64,000 nt of DNA, taken from assembly GCF_019112545.1 (NCBI RefSeq), contig NW_025064910.1, forward strand, positions 1 to 64,000, read 5' to 3'. Source of the stretch: Guyanagaster necrorhizus. Lineage: Eukaryota > Basidiomycota > Agaricomycetes > Agaricales > Physalacriaceae. Below, one piece after another: positions 23,093-34,200 of this stretch; position 1 is the stretch's first letter, and the number at the start of each line of letters is the position of its first letter. The notes below the pieces were generated by a model. That model was not told the DNA's origin. It saw nothing but the letters and a program-made list of their open reading frames with translations, and searched no databases. A program made the translations under genes and the position numbers.

Positions 23093-23151
23093 GTTAGCTC
23101 AAAGCTTCTTGCTTCTCTTTCCTTATATATACTAGTGGCAAAGAAAACCAA

Positions 23152-25860
23152 ATGCTATTAACTTGCAATATTACCTCTGACTTTGTCAAGCTCTTGAGCA
23201 CTATTGTTGGCACTCTGTTCAGGCTTTTTGTTATTATCTATCTTTGCTGAGAAAACTAATCTGTCACTGCTTAAGTAATCAGATATTACCATAGCCTCCA
23301 AACAGTATACTGCTGAACTAGAAATATCATATCCATCCTCCTTCTCTATGACCTCTCCAGAATCTATCAGAATTACCAATAAGCCTATGCAGAGAACCAT
23401 ATCTAAAACTGCCTCTTCTGTCTCAAATCTGAAATCCCTTTTGACAGAAAGAGAAAGAAGCCATCCTCTCAGGAATCTCTAAAGATACAACTAATGTATC
23501 ATCCATCATAACCTGCCAAACCTCCCTCTGGTTCCAAACTATGAAGATGAGGACCTCCTCAGCAACTTCTTTGAGAGAGAGCCATTCTCTGACCCTTTCA
23601 CCATCTCTCTCATTCACAGGATTGGTGGAATTGCCTGAGACTCCCTTGATGCTGTCTAACTGGCTTTGGTCTATGACTTCCTCTATGCAATCCCTAAGCA
23701 TTCAGAAATTGAAGATACCAACTTGTCTGAGTCCAAAGACAGATGGAGGAGTTCACTTGAGAAGCCAGACTAATAGAAAGCTGAGCCAATATTGATGGAG
23801 AACACATTATTCTCCAGAGGTACAGAACTCAGCCAGCCAGGACTTGATCTGAGTCTGAGGCATAGCACAGTGCAGAAGAAGTCTGAGAATAGAATTGAAA
23901 AAGAAGGAACTATAAAAGGTATGGAAACCAAGATAATATCTCAAGCCTATTCTGAGAGCCAAGCTGGCTCAGAACTAAGCCTTCCCTATCATCATCAGAA
24001 ATTTCTCTTTCCCAAACTCCTGAAATCTCCTTCTCCACCTATAGAATCCAGCTTCCACTGTCAGCTTATATCTCTGATTTGATCATCTGATGGCTCATCT
24101 GAGACTGAGTTACTGAAGTACTCCTCAACAAGCAGAATACTGACTAATTCCAAGAGTATTATACAGCAGTGAAAGTAGCAGAAGGCTAAAGAAAACCCAC
24201 TGAAGGATTCATTCCCCAATCTGTCACTCCTGTTGACCCTGAATCTAGCACTCAAGAACAGCTCATCTGCAACAGTGAAACCTCAGGTGCTGTTTACCTT
24301 CAACCCACATGATGACTCCTCTGATAAGGATAGCAGAGAGAGTGGAATGGATGATCTCATTTAGGAATCTTTGATTATCCTGGAGATCTTGCTGAACTCA
24401 AAGACATAGAGCAGTTAGAGGCAAAAATACAATGAGAACAAGAAAAGAAATTTAAACAACTGTATCAAGAGAGAGTTTATAAAGTTGTTCAGAATTTAAG
24501 GTGGCAGATAATCCCACTTAGAAAGTAGTATACAGTAGCTAGCCCAGAAGAATAAATTGACATTTTACAGTATGCTGCAATAGAACAGGCTATTTACCTG
24601 TATAATCAATAACACTCTGAAGACCTCCTAGCCAAACTCCCAGGATATCAATCATGATTCAACATCTGATCAATGCTGAACATGCCATCTGTTTCTCTAA
24701 AGCAGGCTATAAACTTGGCACTAACAATCTGAACTACCAGCACAATCTTCACTCATCACTAAAAGCTGCAAAACTTATAAGCTGAGAATCTAACTAAATA
24801 TCTCTGGAGGCTGAAGGGGAGCCAATTAATGAGAGGACAGCCCTCTGCTGATAAAGCCAAAACCAGTGGCTAAGCTGAGGGAGACAATCCTGAAGCCACC
24901 AAACAAGAGTCTATAGTTGTCAATGAAAGAATCATTAGGAAACCAGGAGGAGAAGTCCTTAGGAGTCCAGTCACTTATGATGACTCCATTCTTTCTCCAT
25001 ATTGTATTAGCAAATCTCACCTTTCAATGAATACCTAAATCTAATGAGACTGCTCACCATTGATTTGGTCCTTATACAGTGCAAACTTGACCTTATACAG
25101 AAGCCTCAGCCCTTCAAGAGACAGTCTGACAACATTGACTGCTTCTTAACTGATTGCAAACAATATTTCAAAGTATACTTGGCATATTTGTCAGGGGACA
25201 TTTATTGAGTTTTCTTCACTGCCTCCTATTTCAAGGACAAGGCTAAAGTCTAGTGGACTCTGAAAAGTTGAGATCTCTACTCCATGACCAGAGAGCATCA
25301 TTGACTGCCATCCTGGCCTGTATTCAAACAGATGGTATGAGACAAATTCATCAATCCAGCTATCTAAGAGGTTCATAAACAGAAGATGAAGGACTTTCAA
25401 ATGGGAGACAAAATGGCTACCAAATACTTTGATGAGTTTGAACATCTTATCAAACTGACAGGATTTATTGACAATGTTGAAGATGATGAACAACTGGTAG
25501 AGTATCTAAAGAATAGAGAACTCCACTTATACATCTCAATGATCACTGATATTGGCTTCAACATCCTAAAGGTATATAAAGAATAGAAGGTGTGGATCAT
25601 TATCATAAACAAGGAGTGGCATCAACAGAAGACAGAGAATGCCAACTAGTAGGATGACCAGAGGACTGAAAATCAGGCAAGATCCAATCTGCAATACCTG
25701 CCAAGACCAACACACCCCCTTCAACTTCTGTGCCATCCTATTCCACCCAGAAGACTGGTATCAGTACTATCTATACTAGGCTATGAAAGGAAGAAAAATG
25801 TTTCAATTGTAGAGAGAAAGGTCACCTGTCTTAGAACTGCCTGAACTACAGACACTCACA
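23152..25860 (+). pseudogene. Element III gag
   Basis: ATG is kept at 23152. The N-terminus reads a short polar stretch and then LLSTIVGTLFRLFVIIYL, the shared hydrophobic segment, closed by a TGA. A Ser-rich middle follows, then a block near 24560-24660 shared with other copies. The capsid-like region (about 25100-25640) includes an open run at 25386-25586. A final zinc knuckle CREKGHLS*NC has lost its first Cys in the readable frame or is shifted, and carries a stop. It is about 900 codons long and not translatable. No pol follows. Confidence 0.8.
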
Positions 25861-26149
25861 CATGGTGAGTTTCATAGTCTCTGAAATCAATCCTTTGATA
25901 TCTGAGTCTGTATAGGACTCTACACTAGTATCCTGATTGTCACATTCTGGAGTATCTGTATGTTCTCTTCTATTACTCTCTGAGCTATACTTTACCACTC
26001 TCCAGTCATAGTTAAATCTATGAAAAACTCTACTGTTGGAAGATCCATCATAGTCCTCACCATCTCTTCTCTCTATGTTCTCACCTCTGTTGCATCAGGT
26101 GAGATTTGAGCATTTATGCACTATGCATTTATTGATGAAGGTTACAACT

Positions 26150-27024
26150 GCTATACTGTATACTCAGAATTGGATGGTTTAGTCCAATGTCAATCTAAGC
26201 AATATTAGCAGCTGGTATCACTTCTTGTATCAGTACAGTTATTGTGACTTTTTGCTGGTTAGTAGCAAAAACAATCTATCTTTCATATAAGATCACTGAT
26301 CATTGCTCTGATTGACATTTATCATATCTGGCAGTGTTAGATCCTCTAGAGGCATCAATAGCTCATCATTGTCATTCCCATTCTTTGTACTATTCTAAGC
26401 ACAGGTAATCATTTTTAAATTAGATCATTATCAAAAAGTAAATCTTTCTGCAGTGTTCAAAGCCATCAAGTCATATCACACTTGCTTCAAAAGCACCACT
26501 AATAATAACAATAATTCTTTTAATTATAGTAGTAGTGTCATTGATTGAATGATGTCCTATCTTATGTTTATGCTCACTAAGACACTTTGGTGTACTATCT
26601 TCCTACTGTACCTCATCATAAATGTTGCAGAGTCCAGTCATGGATCAGGAATATACTCATGCTGCAGAGTTCTTGAAGTGCTTGTTGAATCAGTGATCCT
26701 CTATGCTATTGTGCTGATCATTGACATAGTATTCATGGCATATAACCTGATGAATGGCTACTATGTCAATATTTTGACCACTGCTATAAAGGTCTGTCTA
26801 CTGAAATATGGAAGATCACAGTTGAAATGTACTTACAGGGAATTGCACTGACACTTCTGATCAGATGCATCACAGCAGAACATGCACAACCAGATGACTT
26901 GATGCAAGAGAGTACTCACACAGTATTCTCTCTTAATTTTGGAGCTCACTCTCTTTCAACAATGCAAAAAGCTCAAGTTATGCAGAGTGCTGAACTTGAT
27001 GAGATCAATAAGATGGTGGAGTAA
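26150..27024 (+). pseudogene. Degenerate multi-pass membrane protein gene
   Basis: The readable last exons are 26549-26791 and 26839-27024. They encode several hydrophobic segments (for example TLWCTIFLLYLIINV and VILYAIVLIIDIVFMAYN) and then a polar C-terminal tail with Pro-Asp-Asp and a Glu-rich end. A 47-bp GT-AG intron (26792-26838) joins them in phase, giving AIK-GIALTLLIR. From memory, this arrangement resembles a common uncharacterised membrane protein family of agaricomycetes; no ligand or role is known. The upstream part (26150-26548) is too decayed to place exons. It sits in the older locus, next to truncated element III. Confidence 0.5.
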
Positions 27025-27794
27025 AATATTTCTTTCATGAAAAGAGACTAAAAGGCAGGACCATTGGATTTTGTGTGAAGGTTTGTGTGCATATAGTATA
27101 AGACTAGTGATTAACCAAGCTTCAAGTTCCATTCAGGGAATTTGAAATAAGTGTATAGTTTTCCTATAGTATCAAAGAAACCTGATTCCAGTTGTTACTC
27201 ATACTTTGTGGTTGATGTTTAATGGCAAGAGATGTCTTTAAACCCCTCAAACACTACACTGTTGAGTCTATATGACTAATGCCAACATATTCTCTTTTGT
27301 AAATGACCAATCTTAGCATCTTCATAGATCTTCATCTCTTTTCTGTCAGTGCAGCTGGGAGCTTGTTTAATATATGTCTAATCAATAGACTCTTGGTGCT
27401 AAATGTTGCTGGTAACCTTGACAAGCACAATATTAATATCTGAGTCTATCTTTGAAACATGATATTATATATTAGATGGGTTTCTGGATATTCCAGATCT
27501 CTATTTCTCTAAATACTCTCTATGATCTACTTTCTCCTTGGCATATCTTTCCCATGCTGCCTTCAAGTCAATCCAGAAGAATAGCATAACATCATGCTCA
27601 TCCTAGATATTCTGAGCTTCAGATTCTATAGCTATTGCTACACTAGTCCTCTCTTCATTTCTTCCTCCTGTCTGGTTTATTCTAGCTCCAGCTCCCTCTC
27701 ACTCTTTCTCCTGCTTCTGCTTCTCACTCTTTTTGATACTGGTGCTATGATCATGTTTTTCCTTCAGTGGTCCCATTGGCACTAGGGTAGATAC
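27025..27794. other. No recognisable gene
   Basis: AT-rich sequence between the membrane-protein remnant and the HNH remnant. A 63-codon ORF (27594-27785) is mostly Ser/Leu/Phe from a pyrimidine-rich tract and is probably not a gene. Confidence 0.4.
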
Positions 27795-28665
27795 TGGTGG
27801 GCAGTTAGACCAGTGATATTGGATTAGAACATCAACATTCTTGCCTCAATTCTTTATAGTAGCAGCTCTATATCTATAATGTAGCAAGAGTTGAGCAGGC
27901 TTTTGTTGATGGTTCACAAAAGTGGCATCATTATTGTTAGGAGTTTGCTTCAGAGTAGATCTGCTGCTTGGAGTAGTGATCTACTAAAGTGTATATCAAG
28001 AATCACATGAGTAACTGACATCATCTTCTAGCTGACACCAGTGGTGATCAGAGATATCAGTGGTTTTCAGAATAGAATTTGGAGTCTGATGTAAATGAGA
28101 AAAGATAAGAAAGAAAAAGAAAAGCAGACAAACAACAAGTATAGCAACCCTCTGTTGGTCAAGATGATTATGAATATTAGAAGCAGCATAAAAACCATTG
28201 CAAATATCATTAATGCTGCATAGTGAACTTAGATTCTCTTTGTTTGGCTAGTTCTTGATGATGAGTTGTATCCACTATAGGAAAAACCAAATTAAGTGAT
28301 ATAAAAGGAAACAATATATGGACATGCCTTGTCACCTCATGCATAAGAAATAATATGCATCCCAACCCTTTTATCAAGGCTAGTCCATACACATTGTCCA
28401 TCATGCTCTAACACCTTCTCACAAAAGTTTTTGTGAGTAGCTATAGTTGCAGAGTTTGTATGGGTTTGCTGTTTGATGATCTCAAGGTCAATGGTGTGAG
28501 AGAGGATATTTTCACCAGACACATCATATTGGTAGACTCCCTGATTCACCAGCTCACCATTCAATTCTACTGCATCACCAGTCTCATCAACCAGACTCCC
28601 AATAATGCCTAGAATGCACTAGCCAATATACTGAAGGTATTTTAATAGGTATAGACAGACATTGT
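27795..28665 (-). pseudogene. HNH-endonuclease-domain protein (degenerate)
   Basis: On the minus strand the protein reads YIG*CILGIIG, then NGELVNQGVYQYDV, then FCEKVLEHDGQCVWTSLD, GMHIISYA, INDICNGFYAASNIHNHLD, an intron, TPNSILKTTDIS, and near the end LLHYRYRAAT. This order (Cys-Trp-Thr, His-Ile-Ile, Asn-Gly, Ala-x-x-x-x-His, Leu-Asp, and an LHY block) fits the HNH-domain proteins common in agaricomycetes, whose substrate is unknown. A 51-bp intron (28136-28086) has GT and AG ends. Stops in place of Arg (TGA for CGA) follow the window-wide CpG loss. The first His of the HNH motif is seen, but later residues are uncertain. Confidence 0.68.
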
Positions 28666-29165
28666 TGTGATTTGCATAGGAACTTCTAAGTAAAATGAAT
28701 CTTGTGGTAATAGAAGGAGCTGAACAAAGCCTGGCAGCAGTGGCAGATGAGACATATGGACAATAGTGATGGTCAGAACTAAGTCATATCATGAAGGATT
28801 CACTAAGAGCTGGCTTGGCTGAGTAGTGAGTGGCTTTGTCAAAATTAAAATATAAATGATAATCCTTTCTCACTCCTTCCCATGATGTGCTGGACCAGCA
28901 CTTGGCATCACAAGATATCAAATCCTTTTTTATTTAACTGAACCCAGAACCTCAGATGATGAAAATATACAGTTTATATGCAGGCTGGCAGGTATCATAT
29001 ATTAGTGCACTGAAATCCTTTTATGTGTCTGCATATTTTAGCTTGGAAACCTAAAACACAGCAGACTGATAGACTACATGCTAGTGCATAGGCCATACCA
29101 GCTGAGAATAATGCAACAATAGTCTCTGAAAGGCTACTGCTGCTTTATTGTTTCTGTTCTGATTT
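28666..29165. other. No recognisable gene
   Basis: Upstream side of the HNH remnant. The first 100 bp may hold more of its N-terminal coding sequence on the minus strand. Beyond that I see no coding signal or repeat. Confidence 0.35.
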
Positions 29166-29530
29166 ATGCCCCTCTTTATTCCTTTGTTCTGCTTGCTACA
29201 ATATATAAGACAGACTGGGCATGAGCTGTTTCTCTACACAATCCTTCTCTCCATCAACATACTAACAATGTCTATCTCTGAGTTAGAGTTTGCTGAATTA
29301 ACTGATAAGGCCCTTATTTCAGACTATATCACTATAAGTCTCATCTCTTGGATCTCATTCAATCTCTCTAATCTCTATCTGTCAGGCTCATAATATACCT
29401 CATACCATCACATTTTATAGGAGCATCTTTGATTCATATAATCTGTCTGCAATCATAAAGCATCTCTTTTCTGCAACATCTAATCCTGTTTCAATTTCAT
29501 TACTTGCCAATCATGTGTGGATAGCATAAC

Positions 29531-29998
29531 TTGACAGAAACTGGAGATTTGAGCACTACTCTACTGCTGAGACATTTTCTGACTCACATGAAGGTGATGT
29601 CAAAGAGAATGATTCAGTTTTCTATGTTAAACTATTATCTGCCTGACAGCCTCTCAGTCAACTCTAGTATTGACCTGCTCAACAAGACCTGCAAACTAGA
29701 AGATGGGAGATCAGAGATACATAGCATGCTGGCAGAGCTGAGAATAGCAGTCTCAAAGGCTGCTCTCCTATATATGCAGGCCAGCCTAGCTCTAGAAGAG
29801 AAGAGAGTGAAGACTACATTGCTCATGACACTTATTATAAGTATCTGTAGAAAGGCATACATGAAGAAGATCATGTGGATAGTGAATTTGATAGATACCA
29901 ATGATGATGCTAGTGATCAAGAGAGTGGTGGTGAGCCTGATGGCAACATCAAAAGTAGTAATAATTTCACTCAAAAAAAGCTCCAGCCTTCTTTATAA
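29531..29998 (+). CDS. Hypothetical ORF, 155 codons
   Basis: One of the longest open frames in the non-transposon part of the window. It is Leu/Ser-rich with a probable helical middle (SEIHSMLAELRIAVSKAALL) and an acidic stretch (DTNDDASDQESGGEPDG) near the C-terminus. Its start is uncertain, because the frame may be an exon of a larger decayed gene running through 29166-30766. No family is recognised. Its neighbours are the HNH remnant and the insertion site of element IV. Confidence 0.3.
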   Translation: MTETGDLSTTLLLRHFLTHMKVMSKRMIQFSMLNYYLPDSLSVNSSIDLLNKTCKLEDGRSEIHSMLAELRIAVSKAALLYMQASLALEEKRVKTTLLMTLIISICRKAYMKKIMWIVNLIDTNDDASDQESGGEPDGNIKSSNNFTQKKLQPSL

Positions 29999-30152
29999 GT
30001 ACTTGTTCACCATGTATATCTCTGCTTTAATTTATGATTTGCATCAAGGTGATAAGCTGGAGTAAATAAGGCACAGTTTGGAGATCTGGATTGTGCATGT
30101 GTTTCTTCCCCATACCTTGATATAACCTTATCTAACAGACAACAGGACAAAG

Positions 30153-30539
30153 ATGAAGAGAGCCTCAGATGCTTTGAGAGAGGATGTATATGTAGTACTG
30201 ATACCTCCTCTAAAGTATATCATTCACTTTGTTGTGTCCACAGTGATAAATATCAACAGTTTTTTTCTCTGTAGTAGAACCACTAATGATACAGGACAAT
30301 CTGACATATCAGATGCTTTGAGTTCAACAGAAAAATCTCCTCAAAAGTACCTCTGTTCCTATAAAGACAAAGACATGTGTACTAGTCTCAAGCAGGTCAA
30401 AACCAGTGTTGAAGAAGAAGATCATGCAGAAGTGCAAGTTGAGTCTTCCTGCACCACTGCATTGCAAGGACAGAACTATCTCCAACTCAGAGAAGGCTCT
30501 CTTGATGATATATATATAAATATCAGTTTCAAATACTAA
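30153..30539 (+). CDS. Hypothetical ORF, 128 codons
   Basis: An open frame with a hydrophobic stretch (LIPPLKYIIHFVVSTVI) followed by a polar part rich in Ser, Thr, Lys and Glu. It could be another exon of the same unknown gene as 29531-29998, but I cannot place splice sites. The sequence up to 30766 and from 42177 (across element IV) also reads as a Ser/Asp-rich protein segment. No function is proposed. Confidence 0.28.
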   Translation: MKRASDALREDVYVVLIPPLKYIIHFVVSTVININSFFLCSRTTNDTGQSDISDALSSTEKSPQKYLCSYKDKDMCTSLKQVKTSVEEEDHAEVQVESSCTTALQGQNYLQLREGSLDDIYINISFKY

Positions 30540-30766
30540 ATTATTGAAGAATGCTTTCCCATTGATTTGGATAAAGAACTGTTAAATGCTGGTATGTCTG
30601 ACAGTCCTTGCTTTCCAGTCAACCTCCTAATTCTAATTTTCCTCTCAAACAGGTTCTCAAGAATCTTGAAGACTAAGAAATATATCCCTCCTGTAAAGTT
30701 CACAATCCTATAGCTCCTCTTCTACAGGCATCAGACAGTTTTAATTCTGATCCTGAGGACTGCAAC

Positions 30767-31223
30767 TGTTATGATTTTTCCTTTCCTTTCTCTTTTAACC
30801 TCTATTGATGCTTAGTCAGAGTGCTAAAGACAAGTGCTTAAGATGTGGGATAAGGCTTAGTCATCACAACTGGCCAAGTCTATCATTGTCTTTCAACACA
30901 ACAGCATTGTTTGATGATGCACAATGACTCTTTTATATATGGTAATGGCACTCTAGAACAATAGGCACAATGAACTCAGAAACACACAATAAGTAGTAGT
31001 ATTATTAGCATGCTTTGTACAGTATTTAAGAGTGCTAGCTCTCACCAGGAAAACCCCAGCTTTGAGCTAAAGTTTATTCATCTCATTCTATCCTTGAGCT
31101 GATTCCTCAGGCCTTGTGACATATCAATCAGAATATGTATCAGTGGATTCATTCAATCACTCAAAGTGTGAGATGATGTCTGTCTATTATATGTTTCTGT
31201 TCACATGATGCTTAAGTCTAACA
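30767..31223 (+). repeat. 5' LTR of element IV
   Basis: Begins TGTTATG and ends CTAACA. A TATA-like gtatttaag is followed about 30 nt later by AGCTTTGAGCTAA (31058-31070). Confidence 0.94.
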
Positions 31224-31224
31224 A

Positions 31225-31237
31225 TTAGCTCAAAGCT
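31225..31237 (+). other. Self-priming primer-binding site of element IV
   Basis: TTAGCTCAAAGCT is the exact reverse complement of 31058-31070 in the adjacent LTR, over 13 nt. It has the same position and logic as in elements O and III. Confidence 0.75.
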
Positions 31238-31281
31238 TCTTCTTCCCTTTCCTCATGCACTATAAGTGTGAAGAAAACCAA

Positions 31282-34200
31282 ATGCCCTCTATCAACACAT
31301 CAGACCCAAACTTTGACCAAGAGTTCTTTGAACTCCTTACATCAATTGTTGGTACCTTATTAGGATTATTGGTGATCATCTAGCTGTGCTGGGAATATCA
31401 TTCAATCACTGCTTAGGCTATTTGACACTACAATGAGTTTCAGCATATCTACCACATACTTTGCAACATAACCCCTAACCTCTCTCTCTATGACATCCCA
31501 GAATCCTGACAAACATCTCACTAGCCCCCAACAAGTCTCTTATCAGAAGCCAGGCCTAGCAGCTCATATCAGGAAAGCAATCAAGAAGAAGAAAGATATG
31601 AATACCCCTCTCAACTCAGATCAAATCAGTACTCAGTCACAGGATTCTGAAATCTCTGGGTCTCACTTCAGGACAGTAACCTCCCAGAGGAGCTCTCTCA
31701 GCCACTCCCCCCCTCTTTCAATGCCTCTCAAACTGGTAGAATTGCTGACTGTGCCCAAGATTTCTTTGATGCTGCTCAGTTGGCTATGAGACCCTGCCAC
31801 CCAACTCCTGGAAGCCAGTCTCCAAGCCCCCCCTCTCAGCCTTCTGTCAGAACCAGTGATAGGCTGAAGAGGAGCCCTTTGGATAGAATCAACAATGAGC
31901 GACAGATCTGAGAGAACTGAAATGAAGTCATCTATCAGTTATTTTCAGCATGGAACCTCAATGTCTCATTCAACTATAACACAGCACTCTGACAAGAAGA
32001 ATAAAGACAGTGAAATACTCTGCAGCCAGTCCAGAGTGAGTTGGAGGAGCACATCATTGAAAGTAGAAGGCAAGCATGAGAAGCTGCTGAGCATGACTGC
32101 CAGCATAGGGAAGAGCAGTGAGAGGTCAAGAGAGTCTGACTGGCATGGTGAAGAGGATCTGAGTGTGCACAATATGAAAATAGATCCAGCAGAGTGTTAT
32201 CCACTGACCACACTCACACCAACACACACACAAAACTCTTAGTTCATGAGGGGATTATAATGTGATAAAAGTAGCAATCAACAAATATAATTGTCTTCTT
32301 TAATGAGATCACAGCATGCAAACAGTAATAGCATGCTTACAACAGTCTGAGGTCTCTCTAAGTCTCAAAGCTTTTCATTTTATCAAAATAAGAGGTGGCA
32401 ACAGGTGTTGCCAGGCCTTAAGGCAAAGAGTACTGCAATTCAATACAATACATCAAAACACTCCTTCAAAACTCTCAAATGATTCTAAGCACAGCTCAGA
32501 TCAACTCAAATCCCTAACACACACAATACACAACTCAAAGCTTCATGCTCTAAGTAAAAACCAATCACAAACACATCCACAAGTGCTAAAGAGCACAGAT
32601 CTCTGTCCACAAGCTTCCAAACTGATTGTAAACTCACAGGATTCAAACCTATGTGATTCAGAGATATAAAACCCAATAAAACACTATTCAACAGACCAAA
32701 GAGTTTGAATCTCTGTCAATCTGCAGAAATAACACAAAAGCACACACTAATCAAGCTAAAGGGTTTGAACCTCTACCACCTGTAGTGCCATGCATCACAA
32801 ATACCTCAAAAACTCAAGATGATGCTCTTTAGACACTGCTCTCTTATTCTCAGGTTAGAGCATAATCTAAAACCTCTTATCAAACTGGGCTTAAGTCCTT
32901 CATGAGCTTCAATGCCTCACTTAGTTCTCACAGCTCTCTCAAGAATGTTCAATAATATATTTATTCTCTTGCCTGAAGTTACTAACACAAACTCAGAGCT
33001 TAGAGTGCAAGGCTTTCTGTGCCTAATACACTGCAACTGTGAGAGGTTGGAAACTTGTGCTCCAATCATACAATATCATATTTAAATACTCTACTATAGT
33101 ACTTACTAATACAATCCTACTATGGTATCCTCAAAGTGCAGGACTCTATGTTGGATCCCACAGGTATTATTCACATGCATATTGCAGTCACTGCACTTAT
33201 TTTCTTCTGGGTGATGACTGTGCCTGCTGTTCCTTTGCTAGCTGATATCAGCTAGCTGGCCTCATCAGATCTGCTTGCTTTCTTATTTCCCCAGTGACAT
33301 CTCTGACAGCAGTAAACAGTCCCAGACCCCTGGAGTTATCTCTCATGCTAGGAGCCAGCCACAATGGCTATGTTCTGCTTCTCTGTGTCTAATCAGTCAT
33401 TCCTTCTGACTCACCAAAGATGCTATTTCTTGATATGATGCAGAGTCCCTCACTGTGTTATACACACTAAGACACTATATGTATACATATAAGGCTTAGG
33501 GCAGTATGCATGCTATTTATTTCTCAGGTAATATTCCTCTACTTATTACTTTGTTGTTATCAATCTATTTCTCCATTCAATACCCATTTACTCAGATACC
33601 TTTCTTTGGGTCTCAGTTCTCTGTTCTAAAGCATATCCCATCAGTGCATCAATGGCTGTGTATTTTTGATCAATATGATCAGACTTGCTGATTATATTTT
33701 GATCATAGTCTTTTTATTTTTAGCATATCCTCTCATAATAGTATTGGTGCATTTAGGACCAAGTGCTGAGATCTCACATGCAGCCTAACCCCTCTGGTAT
33801 TAGTCTGTTACTAGGCCATGCACTCTGCTTATTGTTACTTCAGTTTATCATTATGATAGCTAGGTTTCTATATGCTCTAGTCCTATTTTCTGTTACATGC
33901 TTACTGGACTGAAATGTAATCTATGTATTCACAATTTTTGCAATTTTACATGCCTGAACATAGAGAGAGCATATCAATGGATCAATGTCTTGAACTGGTA
34001 TGGGCTCTGACCTGAGGTTATCTCAGTACTTGCCCCTGTATGAGTAGACTGATCCCTCTCCACACCCATATTCAGAGAGCCTAGTACCATCAGCTCTGAT
34101 CTCTGAGCCCCTGAACAATAGACAAATGCAGAAGTCCTCACTGCTAATGAAGTCCAAAAAAGAAGTGACAGAGTTTCTACTCTGCCTAAGGATGATGTTC

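Larger units (their letters stand above)
22647..25860 (+). mobile_element. Element III: 5' LTR and gag only
   Basis: A 446-bp LTR is followed by the primer site, the leader and a full-length degenerate gag. Similarity to the family ends just after the zinc knuckle, at about 25857-25862, where unrelated sequence begins. No pol or 3' LTR follows. The bases before the LTR (CAGCC) have no partner, consistent with a 3' deletion. Confidence 0.85.

Noticed and set aside
27594..27785. A 63-codon ORF with long Ser and Leu runs resembling a signal or membrane protein
   Set aside because: It arises from a pyrimidine-rich tract, has no conserved motif and lies just beyond the C-terminal side of the minus-strand HNH remnant.
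32210..32235. CA-rich run that looked like a microsatellite or CRISPR-like repeat
   Set aside because: It is a short CA stretch at the left end of insert A with no regular spacers. No CRISPR array is present, as expected for a eukaryote.
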